Shown piece by piece: positions 28,716 to 37,663 of a DNA stretch of 42,855 bases. The stretch is from contig JAKSDA010000082.1 in NCBI GenBank assembly GCA_022360315.1, forward strand, positions 1 through 42,855, read 5' to 3'. The notes under the pieces were generated by a model. It ran no database searches. It worked only from the letters and a program-made list of their open reading frames with translations, and had not been told where the DNA came from. Made by a program: the position numbers and the translations under genes. How positions within the stretch are numbered: position 1 is the stretch's first letter; every line of letters begins with the position of its first letter. This DNA is from Pseudomonadota bacterium. GTDB taxonomy: Bacteria > Myxococcota_A > Polyangia > Haliangiales > Haliangiaceae.

Positions 28716-28761
28716 ATTACTCCGTGAACAAACATTCTGAAAGGCAAAGGAGGAGTTGAAA

Positions 28762-28854
28762 ATGAAGAAGCACGATAACAAGAGCAAGATGGTCAAAGGC
28801 CGCAACAAGCGGACTCCGGTTCTCCATCCCTGCTTGCCGAGCTACAACGGCTAG
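28762..28854 (+). CDS. Putative RiPP precursor peptide
   Basis: A 30-residue peptide starts MKKHDNKSKMVKG and ends TPVLHPCLPSYNG. Its ribosome binding site AAAGGAGGAG (28746-28755) lies 6 bases from the ATG and is the strongest I see in the window. The first 17 residues are Lys/Arg-rich and leader-like. The C-terminal 13 residues have one cysteine, three prolines and a His-Pro-Cys, with Ser, Tyr and Asn available for cross-links, so the core is probably here. It is immediately downstream of the SPASM maturase and before the sensing genes. The length and position match precursors of radical SAM RiPPs. No GG cleavage site is present, so processing is unclear. Confidence 0.72.
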   Translation: MKKHDNKSKMVKGRNKRTPVLHPCLPSYNG

Positions 28855-28883
28855 CCCATTGTAGCGATCGGTTGCCAATCGAG

Positions 28884-28924
28884 GCGCCGTCGAGCCGAGT
28901 AATGATGCCCGCGCTCGATGGCGC
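28884..28924 (+). terminator. Hairpin between the peptide gene and the lipoprotein gene
   Basis: GCGCCGTCGAG (28884-28894) pairs with CTCGATGGCGC (28914-28924) over 11 bp with one G-T pair and a 19-base loop. It starts 30 bases after the peptide stop. No T tract follows, so partial termination or mRNA stabilisation favouring high peptide expression is the likely role. It also argues against lipoprotein starts at 28872 or 28902. Confidence 0.5.
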
Positions 28925-28961
28925 TCTCGTCTATGTGCGGCGGTTGCAGTATGCTAGGGCT

Positions 28962-30218
28962 GTGATTCGCTGTGCTCTTGCGATACTGGCGGTGTCGTTC
29001 AGCTCTTGTTGCCCGAGCGATGTACCGCCCGACGAGATCATCCTCAGGGTCAGCGCGAGCCATGGTCTGGGTGATTTCCACGATCCAGACTCTGGGGGAT
29101 CGACTTCGTATGCACGAGATCTCGTCTATCTCGGGCCCGACAAGTACCAACTCGAGCACAGGGGCCCGACCGAGCTCGCCCTGACCCCGACGTCGGCACC
29201 GCAGGATCTCGATCGGTTCTGCGCGAGTCTTTGCATCGATGGCCAAACTCAGGTCTGGCGCGACGGCGAATACTGTATCATCGAGTTCGATTCCGAGCCG
29301 GCCAAACGCGATTTCGCCGACCAAACATGGCTCGAGATCGGCCCGTTTCGGCTGCGCGAGCCGGAGAAAATCGGGCCGACCGGCAGTACTCCGCGCGCCC
29401 ATATCGATTTACTTGACCAGTGCGACCGCACCGATATCGATGTCATCCGGATCAAACGTATGACTGTCGACGAAGAGTGGCAAGAGTTCTACGGCCGCCG
29501 GATCGACGTGATTCCGACCACCTCGATCGCCAACTATGGCTGGTTCAAGGACCTGGACAGCGCGCGCACAGCGATACTGCCCGCCCTGGGCGATGTGGCG
29601 CTCCATTTTAACGTTCAGAAGGACCCCTGGTCTGACCGCAATGTGAGAATGACCCTGGCATCGGCAATCGATCCCGATGCCATTGCCAGGGTGGCGTGCG
29701 CTGAGGATTATCGGTGTTTCATCGGCCGCGATCCCATCCCTACACCGAAGAGTCTGGCCCCGCTGCCCCGCGAGATCTCGCTCGTCGTATTGGCCAGCGA
29801 ATCGGGGACAGTGCGAGCGGCCAAGGCGATCAGGTATCACGCGGACACCAAGCGGGGAGCGTCGATCCGCATCGACGAGGTGACGATGCCCGAACTCAAC
29901 AGGCGGCGCGACGCGGGCGATTTCGACCTGATGTTGATGCCGCTGAAATATCTCGCTTCAGAGGACAGCTGGAAGCGAATCGAAGTACAGCTACGGGCCC
30001 ATTCTCGCTATCGCACCCCACAGTTCAGCGCAGCGGTGAACGAGGGCAATGTCGATCTGATCCGGCGGCTCATCGACCGGGACATTCCGGCGCTCCGGCT
30101 CTATACCAACCTACAATTCGCCGCCATCGATCAGCAATTTTGCTACCGTCAGAAACCCGATAGCCAGGTTTCATGGCGCTGGCTGGCCTATCTCTATCCC
30201 TATCCATGCGGGCCATAG
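28962..30218 (+). CDS. Divergent OppA-like (SBP family 5) lipoprotein
   Basis: The GTG at 28962 gives 418 residues with a short lipoprotein signal (IRCALAILAVSFSSC). The mature protein keeps hallmarks of peptide-binding proteins of ABC importers: ALHFNVQKDPWSDRNVRMTL and ASAIDPDAIARV correspond to the conserved substrate-binding-protein family 5 core. It is shorter (about 400 residues against 500-550) and no permease or ATPase genes follow. It ends 8 bases before a sensor kinase start, suggesting it is a peptide sensor for that kinase instead of a transporter part. Longer starts at 28872 and 28902 would run through the hairpin. Ligand unknown; the encoded 30-residue peptide is the obvious candidate. 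Confidence 0.72.
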   Translation: MIRCALAILAVSFSSCCPSDVPPDEIILRVSASHGLGDFHDPDSGGSTSYARDLVYLGPDKYQLEHRGPTELALTPTSAPQDLDRFCASLCIDGQTQVWRDGEYCIIEFDSEPAKRDFADQTWLEIGPFRLREPEKIGPTGSTPRAHIDLLDQCDRTDIDVIRIKRMTVDEEWQEFYGRRIDVIPTTSIANYGWFKDLDSARTAILPALGDVALHFNVQKDPWSDRNVRMTLASAIDPDAIARVACAEDYRCFIGRDPIPTPKSLAPLPREISLVVLASESGTVRAAKAIRYHADTKRGASIRIDEVTMPELNRRRDAGDFDLMLMPLKYLASEDSWKRIEVQLRAHSRYRTPQFSAAVNEGNVDLIRRLIDRDIPALRLYTNLQFAAIDQQFCYRQKPDSQVSWRWLAYLYPYPCGP

Positions 30219-30226
30219 GATTCGAC

Positions 30227-32140
30227 ATGAGAGTACGCACGTACGGACTGCTTCTGCTCGGGCTGGCCGGTATCGCGCCGCAGGGTATTTACGGATACCT
30301 GGCCGTAAAGCAGTCGCAGCGCGCGTCGATCAAACAGGTATGCGAGAGCAGCGAAAAAGTAACTGGAGTGATCGTCGATCGCTTTCAGGCTTATGCCCGG
30401 GTCGAGCTGTATGTACTCGAGACCATCGGAATAGCCACCTTGCAGGCCAGTGAACGCGCGCGGGCCCTCGGCGTCTTTGAACTCGGACGCTACTACGCGC
30501 AGTTCGAGCATCCCGCAGTGTACGAGCTGGCCGGCGGTGAGCTGAGCCGTATTGCCGGCACGCCTCGTGCGGGCAAGGAGAAGCACTACGCAGAGCTGGC
30601 CAGAGCAGCGACATTAGGCAAACACGCCGGCCCCCACCACACAGGGCTCGAGCGAGCCGAGGGTGGTGACTACGTGGTCACCATGGCCGCTCCCATCAAG
30701 ACCGCTGGCGAGGTGATAGGCGCCATCGTGGCCACGTACAACACCATGGGCATGTGGGCTCCGGTCAACGCCGGGCAAATCGGCAAAACCGGCTTTGCCG
30801 CGGTGGTGGCACCGCACGGAGAACTCCTCGCCCACGGCAATCCCGACCGGCGGCGCTGGGTATTTGATGAGTCGGGCGAGGGCAAGAGGTACTACAAACG
30901 AATCATCGACGAAAGCCAGAGCAAGAACCGCAACCGGGCCGGGGATGGCGGCGACGAAACCCAATGTCCGGTGTACGACGGCATGTTTACCTCGGTCGCT
31001 GTCGGCAGTTTCTTCGGCGGTATGGACAGCGGTGCGAGCGCATCGCCGGCCAGCGGCTCCCGGATCCGCGGCGTCGACTGGTATGTCATGGTCGAGCAGT
31101 CGAGCAGCGAAGCACTGGCCGAATCCCGGTCGTTGATCACCAGTCTCATCTTTGTCGGCGTCGGGGTTCTGGTCTTTCTCGTCATCACGGGGCTTTTGCT
31201 CGGGTGCGTCCTGGTCCGTGCGCTCGAGCGCCTGCGCGTTCACGCCCGGGAGCTCGGCCACAACCTGGATGCGACCATCGAGCCTCGCAGCCGCCTGATC
31301 GAGATCCGCGAGCTGGCCGAGTCTCTCAACGAGATGGCCGAGAATCTCGGCAAAGCCCAAGATGAGGCGCGCAAGCGCGAGCGCCTCACCACCTTTGCCA
31401 GCGTGGCTGCCGGGCTCGCTCACGATCTCCGGGTGCCCATCGAGACCGTGCGCGGTGCCTGCGACATGGCCAACGCCAACCCGCACGACGAACAGGCCCG
31501 CGTCCTGCTCCGCAAAGTGGCCGAACGCCACTTGCCCAAACTGAAACGCTACGTCGACGACCTGCGCCGTCTGGCCCAGGAAGGCAACCTCAATCTCGAC
31601 TACCAGCCTGTCAATTCTGCGTCGTTGATGACCGATATCTGCGTCGAATTGTCATCGACCCCCAAGTGGCAAGGGGTCGAGTTCAAGTGCCAGGGGCAGG
31701 CCGGAACCGTGACCGTGGACCAGAATTTGATACGCCGGGCGGTCATCAACCTGGCCGGCAACGGGGCCGAGGCCTGTTTGCGAAAAAAAAACGATCAGAA
31801 AGCAGCCGAAAGGCCAGCTGATGACGAATCGGCCCCAGATCGACACGACGATCGAGAGAGCTGCGTTATCATCGAGCTGGGCGAATCGACAGAAAACGAG
31901 TTTTTCGAGATTCGCGTAATCGATAGTGGACCTGGTATTCCACCCGAGCGGCTTGAAATACTGCAAAACGGCGACTTTCAATCCACCAAGCGGAGGACCG
32001 GTGTCGGGCTCGGACTGGGTGTGGCCAGACAGATCGCCGATGCCCACGGCGGCATACTCATCATGTCGTCCAACGTAGGCGACGGCAGCAGGTTTACCCT
32101 GCGATTGCCGCGAGACAAGCGTTCTGTCGCCGGCTCCTGA
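30227..32140 (+). CDS. Transmembrane sensor histidine kinase
   Basis: The ATG at 30227 follows AGGA and gives 637 residues. The first membrane helix is about 6-27. The periplasmic part (28 to about 303) looks like a Cache sensor domain, with HHTGLERAEGGDYVVTMAAP and ATYNTMGMW. The second helix is ITSLIFVGVGVLVFLVITGL, followed by a HAMP-like linker. The H-box is GLAHDLRVPIE with His399. The N-box is NLAGNGAEA, G1 is DSGPGIP and G2 GVGLGLGVARQ. All catalytic boxes are present. The phosphoacceptor partner is most likely the sigma-54 regulator two genes downstream. An earlier ATG at 30206 overlaps the lipoprotein end. Confidence 0.92.
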   Translation: MRVRTYGLLLLGLAGIAPQGIYGYLAVKQSQRASIKQVCESSEKVTGVIVDRFQAYARVELYVLETIGIATLQASERARALGVFELGRYYAQFEHPAVYELAGGELSRIAGTPRAGKEKHYAELARAATLGKHAGPHHTGLERAEGGDYVVTMAAPIKTAGEVIGAIVATYNTMGMWAPVNAGQIGKTGFAAVVAPHGELLAHGNPDRRRWVFDESGEGKRYYKRIIDESQSKNRNRAGDGGDETQCPVYDGMFTSVAVGSFFGGMDSGASASPASGSRIRGVDWYVMVEQSSSEALAESRSLITSLIFVGVGVLVFLVITGLLLGCVLVRALERLRVHARELGHNLDATIEPRSRLIEIRELAESLNEMAENLGKAQDEARKRERLTTFASVAAGLAHDLRVPIETVRGACDMANANPHDEQARVLLRKVAERHLPKLKRYVDDLRRLAQEGNLNLDYQPVNSASLMTDICVELSSTPKWQGVEFKCQGQAGTVTVDQNLIRRAVINLAGNGAEACLRKKNDQKAAERPADDESAPDRHDDRESCVIIELGESTENEFFEIRVIDSGPGIPPERLEILQNGDFQSTKRRTGVGLGLGVARQIADAHGGILIMSSNVGDGSRFTLRLPRDKRSVAGS

Positions 32141-32231
32141 CCTGCTAGTTGCACCGTATTTGAGTCAGCACCGGTTATAAGTCTCTGATAAAACTCCATT
32201 GTCGTGTTTCCAACCCAAGGATCATATCAAG

Positions 32232-32537
32232 ATGACAAATGTGCCCGCTTCCAATGCCGCTCACGAGATAACCACTCTGGCGAGAGTGTTCAGAATACAA
32301 GACATTCCGGTCTCAGTACGCTGCTTCAAGGTCACTGAACACAAAATCCGCTACGAGATCGTTCTCGACAGCGACGGTGAGATCGCAGTCGTCGATGTCG
32401 CAGCCCGTGAAGAACAACAACTCATCGAGCACATCGAACTATCGGCTGAGTGTTTTGCAGCCGCTATTTGGGCGAGAAAGGCAAGCAATGAAACGGCACT
32501 GGCTACTGCTCGATATGGTGATACACTTGAGCCCTGA
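32232..32537 (+). CDS. Small unknown protein in the signalling operon
   Basis: The 101-residue protein starts [20 protein letters not shown] at the ATG at 32232. It contains a beta-rich middle ([20 protein letters not shown]) and a helical end rich in Ala and Glu. No family is recognised and there is no signal peptide. It lies between the histidine kinase and the response regulator on the same strand, 91 bases after the kinase. It could be a phosphotransfer modulator or connector; this is position only. The ribosome binding site is weak. Confidence 0.6.
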   Translation: MTNVPASNAAHEITTLARVFRIQDIPVSVRCFKVTEHKIRYEIVLDSDGEIAVVDVAAREEQQLIEHIELSAECFAAAIWARKASNETALATARYGDTLEP

Positions 32538-32554
32538 GGGGAGTGGAGAGCATT

Positions 32555-34048
32555 ATGGCGGGTCTAGAAAATGTGAAGTCGCGAAAGCCCACGGTTCTCA
32601 TGGTCGATGACGAGGAATCGTTTCATGACATCGTGGAGCCGTATCTTACTGATTATCGAACTCTCAAAGCATATAATGGCTGGCAAACTCTGTCGGCACT
32701 CGATGCACACCACGTCGATGTCGTCCTTCTCGATCTGGTTCTGCCCGATACCGAAGGGCTGCATTTGCTCGATCAAATCCACACAGATCGAGACGATATT
32801 GAAGTGATCGTGGTCACGGCACAGGCCGAGATCCGGCTGGCTGTCGAGGCGGTAAAGAGTGGAGCGTTCGATTTTCTGGTCAAATCGTACGAGAATTACC
32901 AACAGCTCAGCAAGCACATCGAACGCGCGTTGCTCCATCGCCGCCGCCGGCGTGAGCGGATCGAGGCCAGGACCAAGGAGCAGTGGATGCGCGACGCGTT
33001 TGCCACTCTGGAGGACAGTCGAGCGCCGTCCGTGAAGCCGATTATTCGGCTTGCCCGGCAGGTTGCAGACAAGCCTCTGACGGTTCTTCTCACCGGGGAA
33101 TCGGGGGTTGGCAAGGAGCTCATGGCGCACTATATCCACACTTACTCGCCGCGCGCCAACAGCCCCTTTGTCGCCATCAACCTGGCAGCAATACCGGATA
33201 CGTTGCTCGAATCCAATCTTTTCGGCCACGTCAAAGGGGCCTTTACTGGTGCCGACAGAGAGCAGCTCGGCAAATTCGAGCTGGCCGATGGCGGTACATT
33301 GTTTCTCGATGAGATCGGCGAGCTCGACAGCAACGTCCAGGTCAAGTTACTGCGCGTTCTGCAGGAGCGCGAGGTCGAGCGACTCGGTGCTCGGGAGCCC
33401 TCGCCGATCGACGTCCGGGTCATCGCGGCAACCAACAAGAACCTCGAGCATGAAGTCCGGGCCGGTCGCTTCCGCGAGGATCTGTATTATCGCCTCAATG
33501 TGATTCGGGTAAAGATACCGCCGTTGCGCGAGCGAACTCTGGATCTGCCGGCCCTCATCAAGCTTTTGTGTACCAGGCATGCTGCCACCATGGGGCACGA
33601 ACCTCCCACATTTACCAGAGAAGCGCTGGTTATTTTGTGCAATTACGGCTGGCCGGGCAATATTCGCGAACTCGAGAATCTGGTCATGAGACTGGTCGCG
33701 CTGGCACCGGGACGGCGGATCTCGCCCAACGATATTCCGGTCGAGTATCTCTTGCCTACGCTCAATTACATGTCTGAGCAATCGGGCCGGCAGGGACAGC
33801 GCAAAGACGAAAAGAAAGGCGTCTACTTTCGGGCGCGGGACCAGTTCGAGCGCTATCTGGTCCACCTCACGGTCAATCGACTGGGCGGCGACAAGGACGC
33901 GGCGGCGCGCGAGCTCGGAGTATCCAGATCCACCATCAAAAACAAACTTCGGGGCGATGACCCGGATTGGACAGGCGCGCTGAGCCGGGCTGGCATTGCG
34001 TTCGCTCCCCCGGCGGGGTCAAACGATGACTCGGACAGTTCAAACTAA
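32555..34048 (+). CDS. NtrC-family sigma-54-dependent response regulator
   Basis: The ATG at 32555 follows GGAGAG and gives 497 residues. The receiver domain (1 to about 130) has the phosphoacceptor Asp60 in [10 protein letters not shown], the acidic pair VDDE and the lysine in FLVKSY. The AAA+ domain has Walker A GESGVGKE (181-188), the sigma-54 contact loop GAFTGA (228-233), Walker B FLDEIGEL and the arginine finger region. The C-terminal Fis-type helix-turn-helix is [18 protein letters not shown]. It should open sigma-54 promoters after phosphorylation, probably by the kinase upstream. A GTG at 32543 would add four residues. Confidence 0.93.
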   Translation: MAGLENVKSRKPTVLMVDDEESFHDIVEPYLTDYRTLKAYNGWQTLSALDAHHVDVVLLDLVLPDTEGLHLLDQIHTDRDDIEVIVVTAQAEIRLAVEAVKSGAFDFLVKSYENYQQLSKHIERALLHRRRRRERIEARTKEQWMRDAFATLEDSRAPSVKPIIRLARQVADKPLTVLLTGESGVGKELMAHYIHTYSPRANSPFVAINLAAIPDTLLESNLFGHVKGAFTGADREQLGKFELADGGTLFLDEIGELDSNVQVKLLRVLQEREVERLGAREPSPIDVRVIAATNKNLEHEVRAGRFREDLYYRLNVIRVKIPPLRERTLDLPALIKLLCTRHAATMGHEPPTFTREALVILCNYGWPGNIRELENLVMRLVALAPGRRISPNDIPVEYLLPTLNYMSEQSGRQGQRKDEKKGVYFRARDQFERYLVHLTVNRLGGDKDAAARELGVSRSTIKNKLRGDDPDWTGALSRAGIAFAPPAGSNDDSDSSN

Positions 34049-34072
34049 CCGATGGCTGTGTTGCTCATCGGT
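34048..34072. terminator. Hairpin after the sigma-54 regulator
   Basis: ACCGATG (34048-34054) and CATCGGT (34066-34072) form a 7-bp stem with an 11-base loop, starting at the last base of the regulator stop codon. It lies between convergent genes. No T tract. Confidence 0.45.
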
Positions 34073-34216
34073 CACGTAGGCCCACTATGCTCCCTCTTCG
34101 CGCCTTGCCCTCGACGCGCTGGACCGACCCTACTGGGCACATTTTCAAACCTGATCGTGTGTAGAATATTTGTCCGGCCATTTGGCCAGGCGGTGTCTAC
34201 ATTGCTGGACGGTCAC

Positions 34217-36223
34217 TCAATCAATGCGCTCGATCTGGACCCGCGCATCATTGAAGCAGGCACCGCCACCGAGGTCGCTCAGGCTGTCGGGGATCACCGC
34301 GTTCGAGGTGGCACCGTTTTCGGTGTGGCGGCTCCACAGGCCCTTGGGCAGACAGATCACGCCGGGCCGCAAGGCCCGGCTCAGCTTGGCCGGGGTTTCG
34401 AACGCACCCCACTCGTTGAATACGCGAACCCTGTCGCCGTCGCGGATTCCGCGCGACGCCGCGTCGTCCGGGTGGATTTCGACCGGCACCGGAGCGGGAA
34501 TGAACTGAGCAAATGTCGAGCTGATGGTGCGGCTGGTCGCCGGCGAGATCAGGGCCAGCGGATAGGTCTCGGTGGCCGGATCCGGCTCGTATCCGTACAG
34601 ACCGTGGGGGGCCGCGCCGTCGAGGTGCTCGGGAACCAGATGGATCTTTTTGTCGTCGGTGCCGGGAAACGTATCCACAAAAAGCACCGGGTTGGCCCCT
34701 TGTGGCCGCGGAGCAATTCGGTCGACTAGCAGCTCTGCCTTCAGTTGCGCGCTGTCCGGACTGTCGTCGAGCAGTGCCGCGACCAGCTCTTCGGATGAGA
34801 TCGGGTCATCGGGTCGCTCGAGGCCGAGCCTGCGGCACAGCTCGGCAAACACCTGATAATTCGGGCGCGCCTCGCCGACCGGCTCGAGCACCGCTGGACT
34901 GTCGAACATGTACATCGCACCATAGCCGATGCGCAACTCGTGATGTTCGAGAAAGGTAGTCGCGGGTAAAATTACATCGGCATACTGGGCTGTATCGGTG
35001 TGGACCTGGTCGTAGACCACTGTGAAGAGATCTTCGCGCAGAAAGCCCTTTTTTACTGCGCGCTGATTCGGTGCCGTCGACATCGGATTGCAGTTGTAAA
35101 CAAACAACATGGCAATCGGCGGGTCATCGTACTCGCACAGAGCCCGGCCGAGCAGGTTCATGTTGACCGCACGGACTTGATAACTGGGCTCGGCAATGGC
35201 CGGCGCGCGGCTCACGTTCCAGGTGGCACCGTTGCTGGCGGAGAAGCCACCGCCGCGGACGGCGAATTTTCCGCCTACCGCGGGGATGGACAGGATGGCC
35301 GCGGTCGAGCTGCCGCCGTTGCGGTTGCGCTCCTGACCCCAGCCGCATCGGATGACGGCGGGATTCGATTCGGCATAGATCGAAGCAAAGCGCTCGATAT
35401 CGGCGGCGTCGACCCCGGCGATCTCGGCGGCCCTGGCCATCGGCCATCGCGCGGCCCGCTCGCGCAGAATGTCTGCGCCGGTGGTGTGTTGGGCCAGAAA
35501 TTCGTGGTCGGCGGCGCGGTTTTCGAAGAGCCAGTGAATCACGGCGAGAGCGACGGGCAGATCGGCGCCCGGACGCACTTGCAGGTGCAGGTCGGCGTCT
35601 TGGGCGAGCGGGATCGCGCGTGGATCGACCACGATCAATTTCGCTCCGCGCCGTCTGGCTTCTTTGATGTACGGCACCAGGTGGATGCCTGTGGCAGACG
35701 GATTGACTCCCCACAGCACGATCAGGCGAGCGTGCACATAATCGTCGAGGGCAACTCCGGGCATGCCCTGGAACATGCCGCCCAGCGCCGAGCCGCTCGG
35801 ACCGCCACAAAACGTGCGCATCATATGCGACGCGTGGATTCTGCGAAAGAATCGCAGGTCGGTGGCCTGGCGGGTTAGATAGCCGTTTGATCCCCCGTAG
35901 TGATAGGGCAGGATGGCTTCCCGGCCGTGCTCGGCGGCGATGTCGCATATTCGATCGACGATGAGTTCGAGCGCTTCGTCCCAGCTCGCGCGGCGAAACG
36001 AGCCCGAGCCTTTGGGTCCGGTGCGGAGCATGGGATAGAGAACTCGGTCGGCGCCGTATAAATGGTCGGCGATCTTACGGACTTTGCCACATATGAACCC
36101 ATCGGTAACAGGGTTGCGCTGGCTGCCGGTCATCTTGGTGATACGCCCATCATGATCCACTTCGACGCTCAGACTACACGTATCGGGGCAATCGAGAGGG
36201 CAGGCAGTTTCGAGACGCGTCAT
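34217..36223 (-). CDS. Molybdopterin-dependent oxidoreductase (DMSO reductase family)
   Basis: The ATG at 36223 gives 668 residues starting MTRLETACPLDCPDTCSLSV. The [4Fe-4S] cluster ligands are Cys8, Cys12, Cys16 and Cys45. Cofactor-binding blocks include TFCGGPSGSALGG, LIVLWGVNPSAT and VYNCNPMSTAPNQ, and the C-terminal domain ends with SLSDLGGGACFNDARV. It resembles the soluble bis-MGD oxidoreductase group of unknown substrate. No twin-arginine signal, iron-sulfur subunit or membrane anchor is visible in the window, so it may work alone in the cytoplasm. A longer frame to 36685 is low-quality sequence. It is divergent from the stress-protein gene and convergent with the sigma-54 regulator. 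Confidence 0.9.
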   Translation of the reverse strand: MTRLETACPLDCPDTCSLSVEVDHDGRITKMTGSQRNPVTDGFICGKVRKIADHLYGADRVLYPMLRTGPKGSGSFRRASWDEALELIVDRICDIAAEHGREAILPYHYGGSNGYLTRQATDLRFFRRIHASHMMRTFCGGPSGSALGGMFQGMPGVALDDYVHARLIVLWGVNPSATGIHLVPYIKEARRRGAKLIVVDPRAIPLAQDADLHLQVRPGADLPVALAVIHWLFENRAADHEFLAQHTTGADILRERAARWPMARAAEIAGVDAADIERFASIYAESNPAVIRCGWGQERNRNGGSSTAAILSIPAVGGKFAVRGGGFSASNGATWNVSRAPAIAEPSYQVRAVNMNLLGRALCEYDDPPIAMLFVYNCNPMSTAPNQRAVKKGFLREDLFTVVYDQVHTDTAQYADVILPATTFLEHHELRIGYGAMYMFDSPAVLEPVGEARPNYQVFAELCRRLGLERPDDPISSEELVAALLDDSPDSAQLKAELLVDRIAPRPQGANPVLFVDTFPGTDDKKIHLVPEHLDGAAPHGLYGYEPDPATETYPLALISPATSRTISSTFAQFIPAPVPVEIHPDDAASRGIRDGDRVRVFNEWGAFETPAKLSRALRPGVICLPKGLWSRHTENGATSNAVIPDSLSDLGGGACFNDARVQIERID

Positions 36224-36590
36224 GTCGGTAGTATGACAGACCTCTTGGCTACCGGCCGTATTGTTGTGGGGCAGTGCGGCCCGCGGTTCTTGCCGGGGCG
36301 GGGAGCCATGATAGCGGCGAGCGAGGCGGCAAGAACCGCGACCGGTGGGCGGATCGAGCGCACCGGCGACGTCATGTACCGCGCGCTGTGGGCCGAAAAT
36401 GCAGCTCAGTAGAAATGGCCAACCGGTTGTGACGGCCGGGTGACGGTGGTTCTGAGCGCCGGCAAGAGAACGGGAAAATGACCGCCATGCTCTCGATATT
36501 GCCGCGCCATGGTAGCATCGTCGCTCGCGACTCCAACAACGGGCGTCTTGTTGTCGCCGGGCGCCGAGAAACCAGCAACCGAGGCCCATC
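36224..36590. other. Divergent intergenic region without a supported gene
   Basis: These 367 bases separate the oxidoreductase and universal stress genes. Frames on both strands are present but read like GC-rich shadows. No strong promoter, terminator or repeat was recognised. It probably holds promoters for both genes. Confidence 0.5.
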
Positions 36591-37565
36591 ATGCTCGAGA
36601 CCATACTCGTCGCCATCGACTTTTCGCAGCAGTCGGAACATGCCATGGACCGGGCCATGGCGGTAGCCGAAGCGATGGGCAGCAAACTGGTCCTTCTGTG
36701 GGTCGAATCCGAGGAAAAACAGGCGGCGAGCAGCGCTGCGATCTACGGTCACTCGGTACCTGAGATCGAACGTCTGATCATGGAACTGCACACCGAATCG
36801 GCGGCCAGGCTGGAAAAACTCGCCGACCAGGCTCGCCAGCGTGGACTGAAGGTCAACACTCGCGTGGCCTCCGGTCATCCCGACGAGGTCATCGTCACCA
36901 TGGCGGAAACGATCGATGCTGACCTGATCGTGACCGGGACCAAGGGGCTGACCGGGGTGAAGCGTTTTTTTCTGGGCAGCGTGGCCGAGAAGGTCGTTCG
37001 CATGAGCGCCACCAACGTCATGGTTGCGCGCCAGGCATCGCGTCCACTGCTGCGCCGTGTCCTGGTCCCCACCGATTTTTCTGCGACCAGCGAGGCGGCC
37101 TTGCGCATCGCCGTGGCCCTGGCGGGGCGCGTTGCCAGTGCTGGAGGCGAGACCGGGACCGAGGACCCTCTGGTCATCGAACTCCTGCACGCCTGGCAGT
37201 TCCCACCGGGGACTCATGGATTAAACTCTCCGTATTCCATCGAGGGCCCATTGGCAGAATTGCGCGACGAGATCCTTGCGGCTGGCCAGGCCGAGGGAAC
37301 CAAGCTGGTCGAGTTCTATGCCACCGAGGGCTGTGAGATTCGCTTCGTACAGGAGCACGGAGTGGCTGCAGCGCTGATTCAAGATCGACTCGAAGCGCAG
37401 CTGGAAACCGAGCCGTACGACCTGGTCGTCATGGGAACTCACGGCTACCGCGGGTTTCGTCGATTTCTCCTGGGCAGCGCTGCCGAGGCCACGGTACGCC
37501 ACGCGCCCTGCTCGGTGCTGGTCACCCACGGTGATTCGCAAACGCCGCGCGAGGCAAGCCGGTGA
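36591..37565 (+). CDS. Tandem universal stress protein
   Basis: The 324-residue protein starts [18 protein letters not shown] and holds two UspA domains (about 1-145 and 155-315). Each has the ATP-binding loop G-2x-G-9x-G(S/T): [17 protein letters not shown] in the first and [17 protein letters not shown] in the second. Tandem ATP-type Usps support survival under energy or oxidative stress, commonly under regulators of stationary phase. It converges on the CBS-domain gene with a strong hairpin between them. Confidence 0.9.
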   Translation: MLETILVAIDFSQQSEHAMDRAMAVAEAMGSKLVLLWVESEEKQAASSAAIYGHSVPEIERLIMELHTESAARLEKLADQARQRGLKVNTRVASGHPDEVIVTMAETIDADLIVTGTKGLTGVKRFFLGSVAEKVVRMSATNVMVARQASRPLLRRVLVPTDFSATSEAALRIAVALAGRVASAGGETGTEDPLVIELLHAWQFPPGTHGLNSPYSIEGPLAELRDEILAAGQAEGTKLVEFYATEGCEIRFVQEHGVAAALIQDRLEAQLETEPYDLVVMGTHGYRGFRRFLLGSAAEATVRHAPCSVLVTHGDSQTPREASR

Positions 37566-37628
37566 CCATCGGCCCGGCGATGGATGCGGCGGCACTGTTG
37601 CCCGATGCCAAGGGCCGAGGCCCGCCAT

Positions 37629-37663
37629 GCCCGGGCCAGGGCCGCTCAGAGCGTGGCCCGGGC
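37629..37663. terminator. Strong hairpin between convergent Usp and CBS genes
   Basis: GCCCGGGCCA (37629-37638) and TGGCCCGGGC (37654-37663) form a perfect 10-bp GC stem with a 15-base loop. The right arm overlaps the last codons of the CBS gene (stop at 37646). It is likely a bidirectional terminator. Confidence 0.55.

Noticed and set aside
28872..28961. Longer N-terminus of the SBP5-like lipoprotein
   Set aside because: It would place the lipobox deep in the protein and translate through a strong hairpin.
36224..36685. N-terminal extension of the molybdopterin oxidoreductase
   Set aside because: The extra ~150 residues lack family likeness and the cluster motif belongs near the N-terminus.
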